Below, one piece after another: positions 24,314 to 31,684 of a DNA stretch of 32,554 bases (position 1 is the first letter of the stretch; the number at the start of each line of letters is the position of its first letter). Below the pieces are notes generated by a model. That model was given only the letters and a program-made list of their open reading frames with translations. It made no database searches and was not told where the DNA came from. The DNA lies in the NCBI GenBank assembly GCA_902528575.1, contig CABZSV010000009.1, positions 1 through 32,554 of the forward strand, given 5' to 3'. The position numbers were made by a program, and so were the translations under genes. This DNA comes from an uncultured Pelagibacteraceae bacterium. GTDB taxonomy: Bacteria; Pseudomonadota; Alphaproteobacteria; Pelagibacterales; Pelagibacteraceae.

Positions 24314-26272
24314 TTATTTATTTAATAATTTTTTAGTGATATTTTTAATATTTGTACTTTCTAGTCCAAAATATTTATAAATATCTTTATAGGGTGCACT
24401 TTTTCCGAATTCATCAATTCCAAAAGCAATACCGTTATTACCTACATATTTTTTCCAACAATCGCTTGATCCAGCTTCAATGGATATTTTAAATTTTGTT
24501 TCTTCTAAAATTTTATTTTTATAAGATTTTGATTGTAATTCAAAAAGTTCCATACAAGGCATTGATATCACTTTGGAATATATTTTATCTTTGGCTAATT
24601 TATGGCTAACCTCTAACGCTAGATTAACTTCAGATCCACTCGCTAATATTGTTAGATTAATCTTTTTATTTGTTCTTAAAACCTCATAAGCACCTAAGGA
24701 GCATAAGTTTTTATTTAGGAATATTTTTCTTACTGGATTTAAATTTTGTCTTGTTAAAGATAGTACGCTAGGTGTTTTTGGGCTTTTTAATGCATGTTCC
24801 CAACACTCGATAGTTTCAATTCTGTCTGCAGGTCTGAATACATTTAAGTTAGGTATAGCGCGTAAGCCCGAAAGTTGTTCTATAGGTTGATGGGTAGGGC
24901 CATCTTCTCCGAGCCCGATAGAGTCATGAGTCATTACATAAATGACTCTTTTTTTCATTAAGGCAGATAATCTGATCGAAGGTTTGCAATAATCAGAAAA
25001 TATTAAAAAAGTACCTCCATAAGGAATTAGATTGCTGTGAAGTGCGATGCCATTCATAACCCCACTCATTGCGTGTTCTCTCACTCCGTAGTGTATGTAG
25101 TTACCAGTAAAATCTCCAGGTTTAATTATTTTATGGTTTTTAGTTTTTGTATTATTTGATCCTGCTAAATCAGCAGAACCACCAATTAAATTATTTTTTT
25201 GTTTTGTTAATGCATTCAATGTCATTTCTGAACATTTTCTAGTGGCTAAACTTTTTGGCTCCTTTATTGCATTCTCTTTTTCTTTCTTAAGCACGGTAGT
25301 AAAATTATTTTTTAAAGTTTGATTAAATTTTATTTTTTTTCTTATTAATGTTTTGTTCCATTTTTTTTCTAAAATTTTGCCTCTTTGGCCAATTTTTCTC
25401 CATTCATTTAAAATTTTATTTGGGATATCAAAAGGTTTGGTTTTCCAATTTAAAGCTTTTCTTACAAGCTTGATTTCATCTACTCCCAATGGACTTCCAT
25501 GGGACGATGCTTTTCCTGATTTATTTGGTGAACCATATCCAATCTTTGTTTTACAAGAAATCACAGTAGGTTTTTTAGCTTTTTGAACTTTTTTTAGTGC
25601 TTTAAAAATTTCTTTTTCATTATGACCGTTGATAGAAATATAATCCCAACCATATCCTTCAAATCTCTTTTTAAAATTATCTGAAACTGCGAGATTTGTT
25701 GGACCATCAATTGAAATTGAATTGTTATCAAATAGCATAACTAAATTTTTAAGTTTTAAATGTCCTGCTAAACTCATCGCTTCATGACTTATTCCCTCCA
25801 TTAAGCATCCATCTCCAGCTAAAACATAAGTTTTGTGATTAATTAAATCTTTACCTAATTTATTTTTTAAAATTTCTTCAGCTATCGCAAAACCAACTGC
25901 ATTAGATATACCTTGTCCAAGAGGACCTGTTGTAGTTTCGATACCTGTTTTTGGATGATATTCAGGATGTCCAGCACAAATAGAATTAAGCTGCCTAAAT
26001 TTTTTAATATTATTAATTGATATGCTTTTATATCCAGTTAGGTAAAGTAAAGAATATAAAAGCATAGAACCATGACCAGCAGACAAAACAAATCTATCTC
26101 TATTTAACCAATCTGGATTCTTTGGATTAAATCTTAAAAAATTTTTGAATAACACTGTTGCAACATCTGCCATGCCCATTGGCATTCCTGGGTGACCTGA
26201 ATTTGCTTTTTGAACAGCATCAATTGATAAAAATCTGATGCAATTAGCTAAATCATTGTGTACTTTGCTCAA
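24314..26272 (-). CDS. tkt: Transketolase
   Basis: Transketolase moves two-carbon units between sugar phosphates using thiamine diphosphate. The 652 aa protein shows NSGHPGMPMG (His27), SAGHGSML (His67), GHPEY (His102), the thiamine diphosphate motif starting GDG at 153-155 with VMLFDNNSISIDG, and in the second domain DSIGLGEDGPTHQPIEQL. Length is normal. The start is TTG at 26272; no ATG lies before GMPMGM, so TTG is required. It is the first gene of the long minus-strand series tkt-gap-pgk-fba-thiE-efp-suhB-rpmE. Confidence 0.96.
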   Translation of the reverse strand: MSKVHNDLANCIRFLSIDAVQKANSGHPGMPMGMADVATVLFKNFLRFNPKNPDWLNRDRFVLSAGHGSMLLYSLLYLTGYKSISINNIKKFRQLNSICAGHPEYHPKTGIETTTGPLGQGISNAVGFAIAEEILKNKLGKDLINHKTYVLAGDGCLMEGISHEAMSLAGHLKLKNLVMLFDNNSISIDGPTNLAVSDNFKKRFEGYGWDYISINGHNEKEIFKALKKVQKAKKPTVISCKTKIGYGSPNKSGKASSHGSPLGVDEIKLVRKALNWKTKPFDIPNKILNEWRKIGQRGKILEKKWNKTLIRKKIKFNQTLKNNFTTVLKKEKENAIKEPKSLATRKCSEMTLNALTKQKNNLIGGSADLAGSNNTKTKNHKIIKPGDFTGNYIHYGVREHAMSGVMNGIALHSNLIPYGGTFLIFSDYCKPSIRLSALMKKRVIYVMTHDSIGLGEDGPTHQPIEQLSGLRAIPNLNVFRPADRIETIECWEHALKSPKTPSVLSLTRQNLNPVRKIFLNKNLCSLGAYEVLRTNKKINLTILASGSEVNLALEVSHKLAKDKIYSKVISMPCMELFELQSKSYKNKILEETKFKISIEAGSSDCWKKYVGNNGIAFGIDEFGKSAPYKDIYKYFGLESTNIKNITKKLLNK

Positions 26273-26279
26273 AATTATC

Positions 26280-26308
26280 CTGACTAGACTAAGAAGAATC
26301 TATTTAAT
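26280..26308 (+). promoter_or_regulatory. Candidate promoter of the zapA-tol side
   Basis: CTGACT (26280-26285, 4/6 to -35) is followed at 17 bp by TTTAAT (26303-26308, 5/6 to -10). The start would be near 26315, about 11 bases before ATG 26326. The region is the 53 bp divergent gap between tkt and the coiled-coil gene. Confidence 0.33.
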
Positions 26309-26325
26309 AATATAGACATATATAT

Positions 26326-26649
26326 ATGAATTCTATAAACGAAAAAGAAAAAAAATTAAATATAGCACTAGAGGAATTAAAAAATTTAGATCTAACAAAT
26401 CCTGAATTACAAAAAAATATCGAAAATTTAAGCACAAAACAAAATCAATTAGAAATTGAAAAAACACAAATTGAAGAAAAATATAAAACGTTACTCGAGG
26501 AACATGAAAATCTGTCAAAAAAACTTGAGGATTTAAAAAATAAAGAAAAATTGGAAGAAAGAAAACAAATTGAATTTTCTGAAAAAATTGACGAACTTAA
26601 TCAAGAAACTGACACACTATTGGATGAAATAGATAAATGGCAAATGTAA
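26326..26649 (+). CDS. ZauP-like coiled-coil protein upstream of ZapA
   Basis: This 107 aa protein is almost wholly charged heptad-type helix rich in Glu, Lys and Leu, with no signal peptide or membrane segment. Its place immediately upstream of zapA, with a 13 bp overlap, matches the small coiled-coil partner ZauP described with ZapA in Caulobacter and the DUF4164 proteins in the same slot in other alphaproteobacteria. It probably helps ZapA organise the FtsZ ring. Coiled-coil sequence alone is weak evidence of homology, so the call rests on position. Confidence 0.6.
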   Translation: MNSINEKEKKLNIALEELKNLDLTNPELQKNIENLSTKQNQLEIEKTQIEEKYKTLLEEHENLSKKLEDLKNKEKLEERKQIEFSEKIDELNQETDTLLDEIDKWQM

Positions 26650-27083
26650 GTATAAAATTTAACAATAAAGAGTTTTTGCTCGCTTGTGAAGATGGGCAAG
26701 AGGAGCACTTAGAAGAATTGTTAATTCAAATTAACAAAAAGTTTAATAATTTAAAAAATGATTTAGGAAATCTAGGTGAAAATAAATTATTATTAATTAC
26801 AGCTGTAAAAATAATGGACGAATATTACGAAACTAAGAAAAAAGTAGATCAAAAAAAAGAAGAATTAAATGATCTATCAAAAAAATTTAAAGAACTAAAA
26901 TCTTTAATTTACGATTATAGGGACTCAAAAGAATCTGAAATTGAAAAACTAAATCTTAATCATGAGAATTTAAAACAAGAAATTGAAGATAATCAAAAAA
27001 AATACGAAAATTTAATTGATGATGCTGCTGATCAAATATCAAATTTTGTAAAAAAAGCAAAATTAGAAAACATTTCAAATTAG
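26637..27083 (+). CDS. zapA: Cell division protein ZapA
   Basis: ZapA binds and crosslinks FtsZ filaments at midcell. The N-terminal domain has NVSIKFNNKEFLLACEDGQEE split across the usual ZapA start, then LLIQINKKFNNLK and LLLITAVKIMDEYYETKKK, typical of the family. The C-terminal 80 residues are a long coiled coil, giving 148 aa, longer than the E. coli protein (about 109) but common for alphaproteobacterial forms. It overlaps the preceding coiled-coil gene and is followed 4 bp later by the cyclo-ligase gene, an order also seen in other proteobacteria. Confidence 0.85.
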   Translation: MANVSIKFNNKEFLLACEDGQEEHLEELLIQINKKFNNLKNDLGNLGENKLLLITAVKIMDEYYETKKKVDQKKEELNDLSKKFKELKSLIYDYRDSKESEIEKLNLNHENLKQEIEDNQKKYENLIDDAADQISNFVKKAKLENISN

Positions 27084-27087
27084 GTCT

Positions 27088-27633
27088 GTGAGTAAATCTA
27101 AGCTAAGAGGTAAAATTTTAAATCTAAGAAAAAAAAATTCGAATAAAAAACTTAGTCTCAATCCAGATAGAATTTATCGATTTTTAAAAAAAAATAAAAT
27201 TAATTTCAAAAATGTAGGAGGGTATTACCCTTGTAATCATGAGATTGATGATCTGGATATGCTTTATTTTTTAAGAAACAAAAAGGTAAATATTTTCTTA
27301 CCAATAATTAGAGAAAATAACCAAATGGATTTTTTTGAATGGACAAATAAAGATCCTTTAAAAATTAATAAGTATGGAATTGCTGAGCCAACTTTAGGAA
27401 AGAAAATTTACCCAGATATCATATTTGTTCCTTTAGTAGCTTATGATAATGATTTGAATAGATTAGGCTATGGTGGAGGATTTTATGATCGTTATTTAGA
27501 AAAAGTATCTAAAATTAAAAAAATATTTAAAATTGGATTAGGATTTTCATACCAGGAGATAAAAAAAATACCTACCAACAAGCATGACAAGAAACTTGAT
27601 TTAATAATAACCGAGAAAAAAATTATACAATGA
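27088..27633 (+). CDS. 5-formyltetrahydrofolate cyclo-ligase
   Basis: The enzyme uses ATP to convert 5-formyltetrahydrofolate back to 5,10-methenyltetrahydrofolate. The 181 aa protein has a basic N-terminal region, GGYYPCNHEIDDLDML, FLPIIRENNQMDF, and the C-terminal signature FVPLVAYDNDLNRLGYGGGFYDRYL. The start is GTG at 27088. It lies between zapA and the ymdB-like gene with a 4 bp overlap on its 3' side (ATGA). No 6S RNA is present between it and zapA, unlike in many proteobacteria. Confidence 0.92.
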   Translation: MSKSKLRGKILNLRKKNSNKKLSLNPDRIYRFLKKNKINFKNVGGYYPCNHEIDDLDMLYFLRNKKVNIFLPIIRENNQMDFFEWTNKDPLKINKYGIAEPTLGKKIYPDIIFVPLVAYDNDLNRLGYGGGFYDRYLEKVSKIKKIFKIGLGFSYQEIKKIPTNKHDKKLDLIITEKKIIQ

Positions 27634-28433
27634 GAATTTTATTTTTAGGAGATGTTGTTGGAATTTCAGGATGTTCTAAATTAACAAGTAATTTATTAAA
27701 TGAAATTGATAAAAATAAAATCGATTTTGTAATAGTAAATGGTGAAAATGCAGCAGCTCAAGGTGTGGGGCTAACTAAAGAAATATGTAAGGATTTTTTT
27801 AATTCTGGAGTTGATGTTATCACAACTGGCAATCATGTTTGGGATCAAAAAGAAATTATGGCATTTATTGATAAAGAAGAAAGATTATTAAGACCTAAAA
27901 ATTTATTTGAACCTGCACCAGGAAAAGGTTTTCAGATTTATAAAACAAAGAATGATATAAAAATTGGAGTTCTTAATTTGATGGGCAACGTTTTTATGAA
28001 AAAGTGTGAAGATGTTTTTGAAGCTTCTCAAAAATTTTTAAAAGAAAATGAAATAAAAAAAGATTTTGATTTACTTGTAGTTGATTTCCATGGTGAAATT
28101 ACTAGCGAAAAAAATGCTATAGGACATCTATTTGATGGAAAGGCAACTCTCGTCGTTGGAACCCATACTCATATTCCAACAAATGATGCCAGAATACTTA
28201 ATAATGGCACTGGATATCAAACCGATGCAGGTATGTGTGGGGATTATGACTCAGTGATTGGAATGAATAAAGAAAATTCCTTGAATAGATTTTTAAAAAA
28301 GAATTCAGTGAAACACTTTCCTGCTACTGGAGATGCTACTTTGTGTGGTGTTATAGTAGATTGTGATATAAAAACAGGTTTAGCAATAGGTATCAAAAGC
28401 TATGTATACGGAGATCAACTAAAAAATATTTAA
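27630..28433 (+). CDS. YmdB family metallophosphoesterase
   Basis: Members of this family are calcineurin-like phosphoesterases with 2',3'-cyclic nucleotide phosphodiesterase activity in Bacillus (YmdB). The 267 aa protein has ILFLGDVVG (metal Asp), VIVNGENAAAQGVGLT, TTGNHVWDQKE, LVVDFHGEITSEK, and VVGTHTHIPTNDA, the full run of metal-binding Asp, Asn and His motifs. Length is normal. Its role in alphaproteobacteria is not established; the Bacillus role in biofilm should not be carried over without test. It is cotranscribed with the cyclo-ligase and yebC genes. Confidence 0.9.
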   Translation: MRILFLGDVVGISGCSKLTSNLLNEIDKNKIDFVIVNGENAAAQGVGLTKEICKDFFNSGVDVITTGNHVWDQKEIMAFIDKEERLLRPKNLFEPAPGKGFQIYKTKNDIKIGVLNLMGNVFMKKCEDVFEASQKFLKENEIKKDFDLLVVDFHGEITSEKNAIGHLFDGKATLVVGTHTHIPTNDARILNNGTGYQTDAGMCGDYDSVIGMNKENSLNRFLKKNSVKHFPATGDATLCGVIVDCDIKTGLAIGIKSYVYGDQLKNI

Positions 28434-28438
28434 AGATC

Positions 28439-29164
28439 ATGGCAGGACATTCACATTGGGCAGGAATAAAACATAAAAAAGGTAAAGCTGATAAGCAAAG
28501 ATCAAAGATGTTTTCAAAATTATCTAAAGAGATTACTGTTGCAGCAAAACTTGGTGACAAAGATCCAGCAATGAACCCTAGACTAAGATCTGCGGTACAG
28601 GCTGCTAGATCTGCAAATATGCCTAAAGATAATATAGAAAGAGCAATAGATAAATCTTCTGCAGCAACAGAAGCAAATTTTGAAAATTTAAGATACGAGG
28701 GGTTTGGACCAGAAAAGATTGCTGTTATAGTTGAAACTTTAACAGATAACAAAAATAGGACCGCATCAAATATTAGAACTATTTTTCAAAAAAGTGGTGG
28801 GAGTTTAGGAACTCAAGGTTCAGCATCTCACAATTTTCAACAATTGGGTATAATCAAAATTGATAAAAAAGAGATATCTGATGAAAACATTTTAGATTTA
28901 GCGATTGAGTCAGGAGCTGATGAATGTTTTTCTTATGAGGATTATCATGAGGTCCAGTGTCAAATGAGCGAAATATATAATGTAAAAAAAAATCTTGAGA
29001 AAATTATTGCGAATTTTATTTCTACAGAAATTGAATGGGTCCCATTAAATAGTGTTGAGGTAAATAAAGAAAATAAAGATAATGTAGTAGATTTTTTAGA
29101 AACTCTTGAGGAAGATGACGATGTTCAGAACGTTTATTCTAACGTTAATTTAGGTGTTATTTAA
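28439..29164 (+). CDS. yebC: YebC/PmpR family protein
   Basis: The family acts in transcription regulation and, in recent work on relatives, in relieving ribosome stalling at proline-rich motifs. The 241 aa protein starts MAGHSHWAGIKHKKGKADK and has SKEITVAAKLGDKDPAMNPR, NMPKDNIERAI, and YEGFGPEKIAVIVETLTDN, all family hallmarks. Length is typical. It is soluble and cytoplasmic. The stop overlaps the next start (TAATG). A ruvC downstream of yebC is the normal alphaproteobacterial order. Confidence 0.96.
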   Translation: MAGHSHWAGIKHKKGKADKQRSKMFSKLSKEITVAAKLGDKDPAMNPRLRSAVQAARSANMPKDNIERAIDKSSAATEANFENLRYEGFGPEKIAVIVETLTDNKNRTASNIRTIFQKSGGSLGTQGSASHNFQQLGIIKIDKKEISDENILDLAIESGADECFSYEDYHEVQCQMSEIYNVKKNLEKIIANFISTEIEWVPLNSVEVNKENKDNVVDFLETLEEDDDVQNVYSNVNLGVI

Positions 29165-29658
29165 TGATGATTATTGGAATTGATCCAGGCATCTCAGGTT
29201 CAATCTGTTTTTTTCAAGATGGTATAATAAAAGATGTAATTGAAATGCCAACCATGACAGATGGCAAGAAGAATAAAAGACAAGTAAATGGTGCTCAAAT
29301 ATTTAATGAAATTAGTGAAAGGATAAACAAATTTGATAAAAAAAACATAAAAGTTGTAATTGAACAAGTTTCTGCAATGCCTGGACAAGGTGTTACTAGC
29401 ATGTTTAATTTTGGTCAATCTTTTGGTATTTTAAAAGGAATATGCAGCGCAATGCATTTACCTGTTTATTATGTTAGGCCTGCTAAATGGAAAAAATATT
29501 TTAATCTTATTAATTCAGAAAAAGATGCGAGCAGAACAAGAGCTATTGAAATTTTTCCGTATTTTTCATCACAATTGTCAAAAAAAAAAGATAACAACAA
29601 GGCAGATGCTATTCTTATAGCTAGTTTTTTCTACGAAACTTATCAAAAAGAGGAATAA
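29164..29658 (+). CDS. ruvC: RuvC-like Holliday junction resolvase
   Basis: RuvC cuts four-way DNA junctions after recombination. The 164 aa protein has an RNase H-like start IGIDPGISGS with the first Asp, VVIEQVSAMPGQGVTSMFNFG with the catalytic Glu, and KKDNNKADAILIASFF with the final Asp. It differs from standard RuvC in several blocks: the position of the third acid or histidine appears to be Asn (NKAD) with an Asp two residues earlier. Standard RuvC has a VGxGxAxK-type loop that I do not find; here SEKDASRTRA is found. The yebC-linked position supports ruvC function. The divergent form could also be a phage-type resolvase. Confidence 0.75.
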   Translation: MMIIGIDPGISGSICFFQDGIIKDVIEMPTMTDGKKNKRQVNGAQIFNEISERINKFDKKNIKVVIEQVSAMPGQGVTSMFNFGQSFGILKGICSAMHLPVYYVRPAKWKKYFNLINSEKDASRTRAIEIFPYFSSQLSKKKDNNKADAILIASFFYETYQKEE

Positions 29659-29711
29659 TCAATTTAAATTAATAGACAAAATCATGACACATTTACGTGT
29701 GATGAGTAAGC

Positions 29712-30386
29712 ATGGAAGCAGATATAGCAGCAAAAGCAGTTGAATTAGGAACAAATACTGATTTTTCATTATTCAGTTTATTTTTTAGAGCAGACATAAT
29801 TGTTAAGTCTGTAATGATTATATTAATATTGTGCTCAATATATTCTTGGGCAGTAATCATTGAAAAGTTTCGTTTATTTAAAAAAATAACTAAATCTTCA
29901 GAGGAATTTGAGGAAAAATTCTGGAATTCTAAATCTGCTGAAACTTTTTACAATAGTTTACCAAGTAAACTTGAGGATCCAATGTCACTTGTGTTTCAAG
30001 ATGCAATGGAAGGATTGCTTAAAAAAAAATCAAGAACTAACATTAGTGAGAGAATGAGTGCGTCTCTCGAGGCTGGTATTGAAAAACAAATGACAAAAAT
30101 TGAAAAAGGTTTTACTTTTTTGGCAACAGTAGGTTCAACAGCACCATTTATTGGATTGTTTGGAACTGTTTGGGGAATTATGAATTCTTTTCAGTCTATA
30201 GCTATTTCAAGAAACACAAGTCTTGCGATAGTTGCGCCGGGAATAGCCGAAGCTTTATTTGCAACTGCACTTGGTCTATTAGCTGCAATACCAGCAGTAG
30301 TTGCCTACAACAAATTCAATAATGACGCTAAAAAATATTCTGAAAAACTAGAAAACTTCTCTAAAAGATTTTTAACAATCATCTAA
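29712..30386 (+). CDS. tolQ: Tol-Pal system protein TolQ
   Basis: TolQ is the inner-membrane motor stator of the Tol-Pal complex, which pulls the outer membrane inwards at division using the proton gradient. The 224 aa protein has one hydrophobic segment at about 30-50 (MIILILCSIYSWAVIIEKF), then a cytoplasmic helical region, then two more, in ATVGSTAPFIGLFGTVWGIM and IAEALFATALGLLAAIPAVV, which are the TolQ/ExbB signatures. Start is ATG 29712. It follows the ruvC-like gene by 53 bp. A hairpin-like repeat lies just before it. Confidence 0.95.
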   Translation: MEADIAAKAVELGTNTDFSLFSLFFRADIIVKSVMIILILCSIYSWAVIIEKFRLFKKITKSSEEFEEKFWNSKSAETFYNSLPSKLEDPMSLVFQDAMEGLLKKKSRTNISERMSASLEAGIEKQMTKIEKGFTFLATVGSTAPFIGLFGTVWGIMNSFQSIAISRNTSLAIVAPGIAEALFATALGLLAAIPAVVAYNKFNNDAKKYSEKLENFSKRFLTII

Positions 30387-30389
30387 CAA

Positions 30390-30806
30390 ATGGCTTTCAA
30401 ATTTAATCGCTCATCAAAAGAACCTATGAGTGAAATAAATGTTACTCCATTCGTAGATGTTATGTTGGTATTATTAATTATATTTATGGTAACGGCACCA
30501 TTGTTAACGGTAGGCGTTCAAGTTGATTTACCAGAAAGTTCGGCAGACTCCTTACCAGAAGAAACAGAACCTTTAACACTGTCAATTAACGCAAAAGGTG
30601 AAATTTTTATTCAAGAAGCAAAAGTTGAATACGATAATATTATTGCAAAAGTTTTAGCGGTTTCAAAAAATAGAACTGATACCAGAATTTATGTTAGAGG
30701 TGACAAAACTATAAATTATGGAAGAGTTTTAGAAATTATGGGATTACTATCAGGATCTGGTTTTACTAAAGTAGCATTGATTTCAGAACCGTATAAACAA
30801 AGGTAA
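30390..30806 (+). CDS. tolR: Tol-Pal system protein TolR
   Basis: TolR is a single-pass partner of TolQ in the proton channel. The 138 aa ExbD/TolR family protein has a short cytoplasmic N-terminus, then INVTPFVDVMLVLLIIFMVT, in which Asp23 is the proton-carrying residue at the same number as in E. coli TolR. The periplasmic domain follows, with the family segment RIYVRGDKTINYGRVLEIM. It starts 3 bp after tolQ. Confidence 0.95.
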   Translation: MAFKFNRSSKEPMSEINVTPFVDVMLVLLIIFMVTAPLLTVGVQVDLPESSADSLPEETEPLTLSINAKGEIFIQEAKVEYDNIIAKVLAVSKNRTDTRIYVRGDKTINYGRVLEIMGLLSGSGFTKVALISEPYKQR

Positions 30807-30811
30807 TTAAA

Positions 30812-31675
30812 GTGAATAGAAGTTTAATTATTTCTTCTGTTTTACATGCTTTGTTAATTTTCATTACAGCTATGAGCTTACCTTTTTTGGCAAAGAAACC
30901 ACTTGATATTCCTCCAATTGTATCAGTTGAGTTAATTCAAATAGCAGAAAAAACTAATATTCCATTTGCACCTAAAGCAAAAAAGATAATTGAAAAAGTT
31001 AAAGAGAAAGAAAAAAAACTTGTTTCAGAACAAGCACCACCAAAAAAAGTAGAAAAAACGAAAACAAAAACTGTTCTGGCTCCTGACCAAAACAATAAAA
31101 AAATAGAGAATGAAACACCTGAAGCAATTCCGCTTCCAGATAAAACTTTAAAAAAAGTTGAAACAAAAGAGGAAAAAAAACAAAATCCTGAAAAAGTAGA
31201 TAATGAAGTTAAACAGGTTTCAGAATTTGAAAAAAAAGATTTATTTGATCCAAATAATATTGCTGCTTTAATTGATAAATCAAAAGAAGAGAGTGCGGAA
31301 GTTTTAAAAACTAAAGACGACATCACTCAAGATCAAGAAAGAAATGTAGAAAATGCAGGTCTTACATTAAGTGAGGAGGATGCTCTTAAGGCTCAAATAT
31401 TTGGGTGTTGGAGTATTCCATTAGGATTACCATATAATGAAAATTTATTGGTAAGAATAAAATTAAAATTAAAACCTGATGGAACAGTATCAAAAACAGA
31501 AATTTTGGACCATGCTAGAATGAATAAACCAGGCCAAGGATTTTATAAGGTATTAGCAGAAAGTGCCTTGAGAGCCGTCAAGTTGTGCCAACCATTAAGA
31601 GTTCCAACAACTGGATATGAAAGATGGAAAGAATTACAATTAAATTTTGATGCAAGAGAGATGTTAGAAGGGTAG
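30812..31675 (+). CDS. tolA: TolA-like energy-transducing protein
   Basis: TolA links the TolQR motor to Pal in the periplasm. The 287 aa protein starts GTG and has one N-terminal membrane helix (SLIISSVLHALLIFITAMSL), a long Lys/Glu/Pro-rich middle of about 150 residues acting as a periplasm-spanning arm, and a compact C-terminal domain with IFGCWSIPLG, RIKLKLKPDGTVS, and AVKLCQPLRVP, the TolA domain III pattern with its two cysteines. It is shorter than E. coli TolA (about 420). The middle is low complexity. Confidence 0.85.
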   Translation: MNRSLIISSVLHALLIFITAMSLPFLAKKPLDIPPIVSVELIQIAEKTNIPFAPKAKKIIEKVKEKEKKLVSEQAPPKKVEKTKTKTVLAPDQNNKKIENETPEAIPLPDKTLKKVETKEEKKQNPEKVDNEVKQVSEFEKKDLFDPNNIAALIDKSKEESAEVLKTKDDITQDQERNVENAGLTLSEEDALKAQIFGCWSIPLGLPYNENLLVRIKLKLKPDGTVSKTEILDHARMNKPGQGFYKVLAESALRAVKLCQPLRVPTTGYERWKELQLNFDAREMLEG

Positions 31676-31684
31676 TATATTTAA

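Noticed and set aside
27070-27100. 6S RNA between zapA and the cyclo-ligase gene
   Set aside because: Many proteobacteria have ssrS here, but only four bases separate the two genes.
28393-28752. Minus-strand open frame opposite yebC
   Set aside because: It overlaps the most conserved part of yebC and has no recognisable features of its own.
30937-31326. Minus-strand open frame opposite the tolA arm
   Set aside because: The Lys/Glu-rich repeat of tolA yields a Ser/Phe-rich shadow frame; this is a composition effect.
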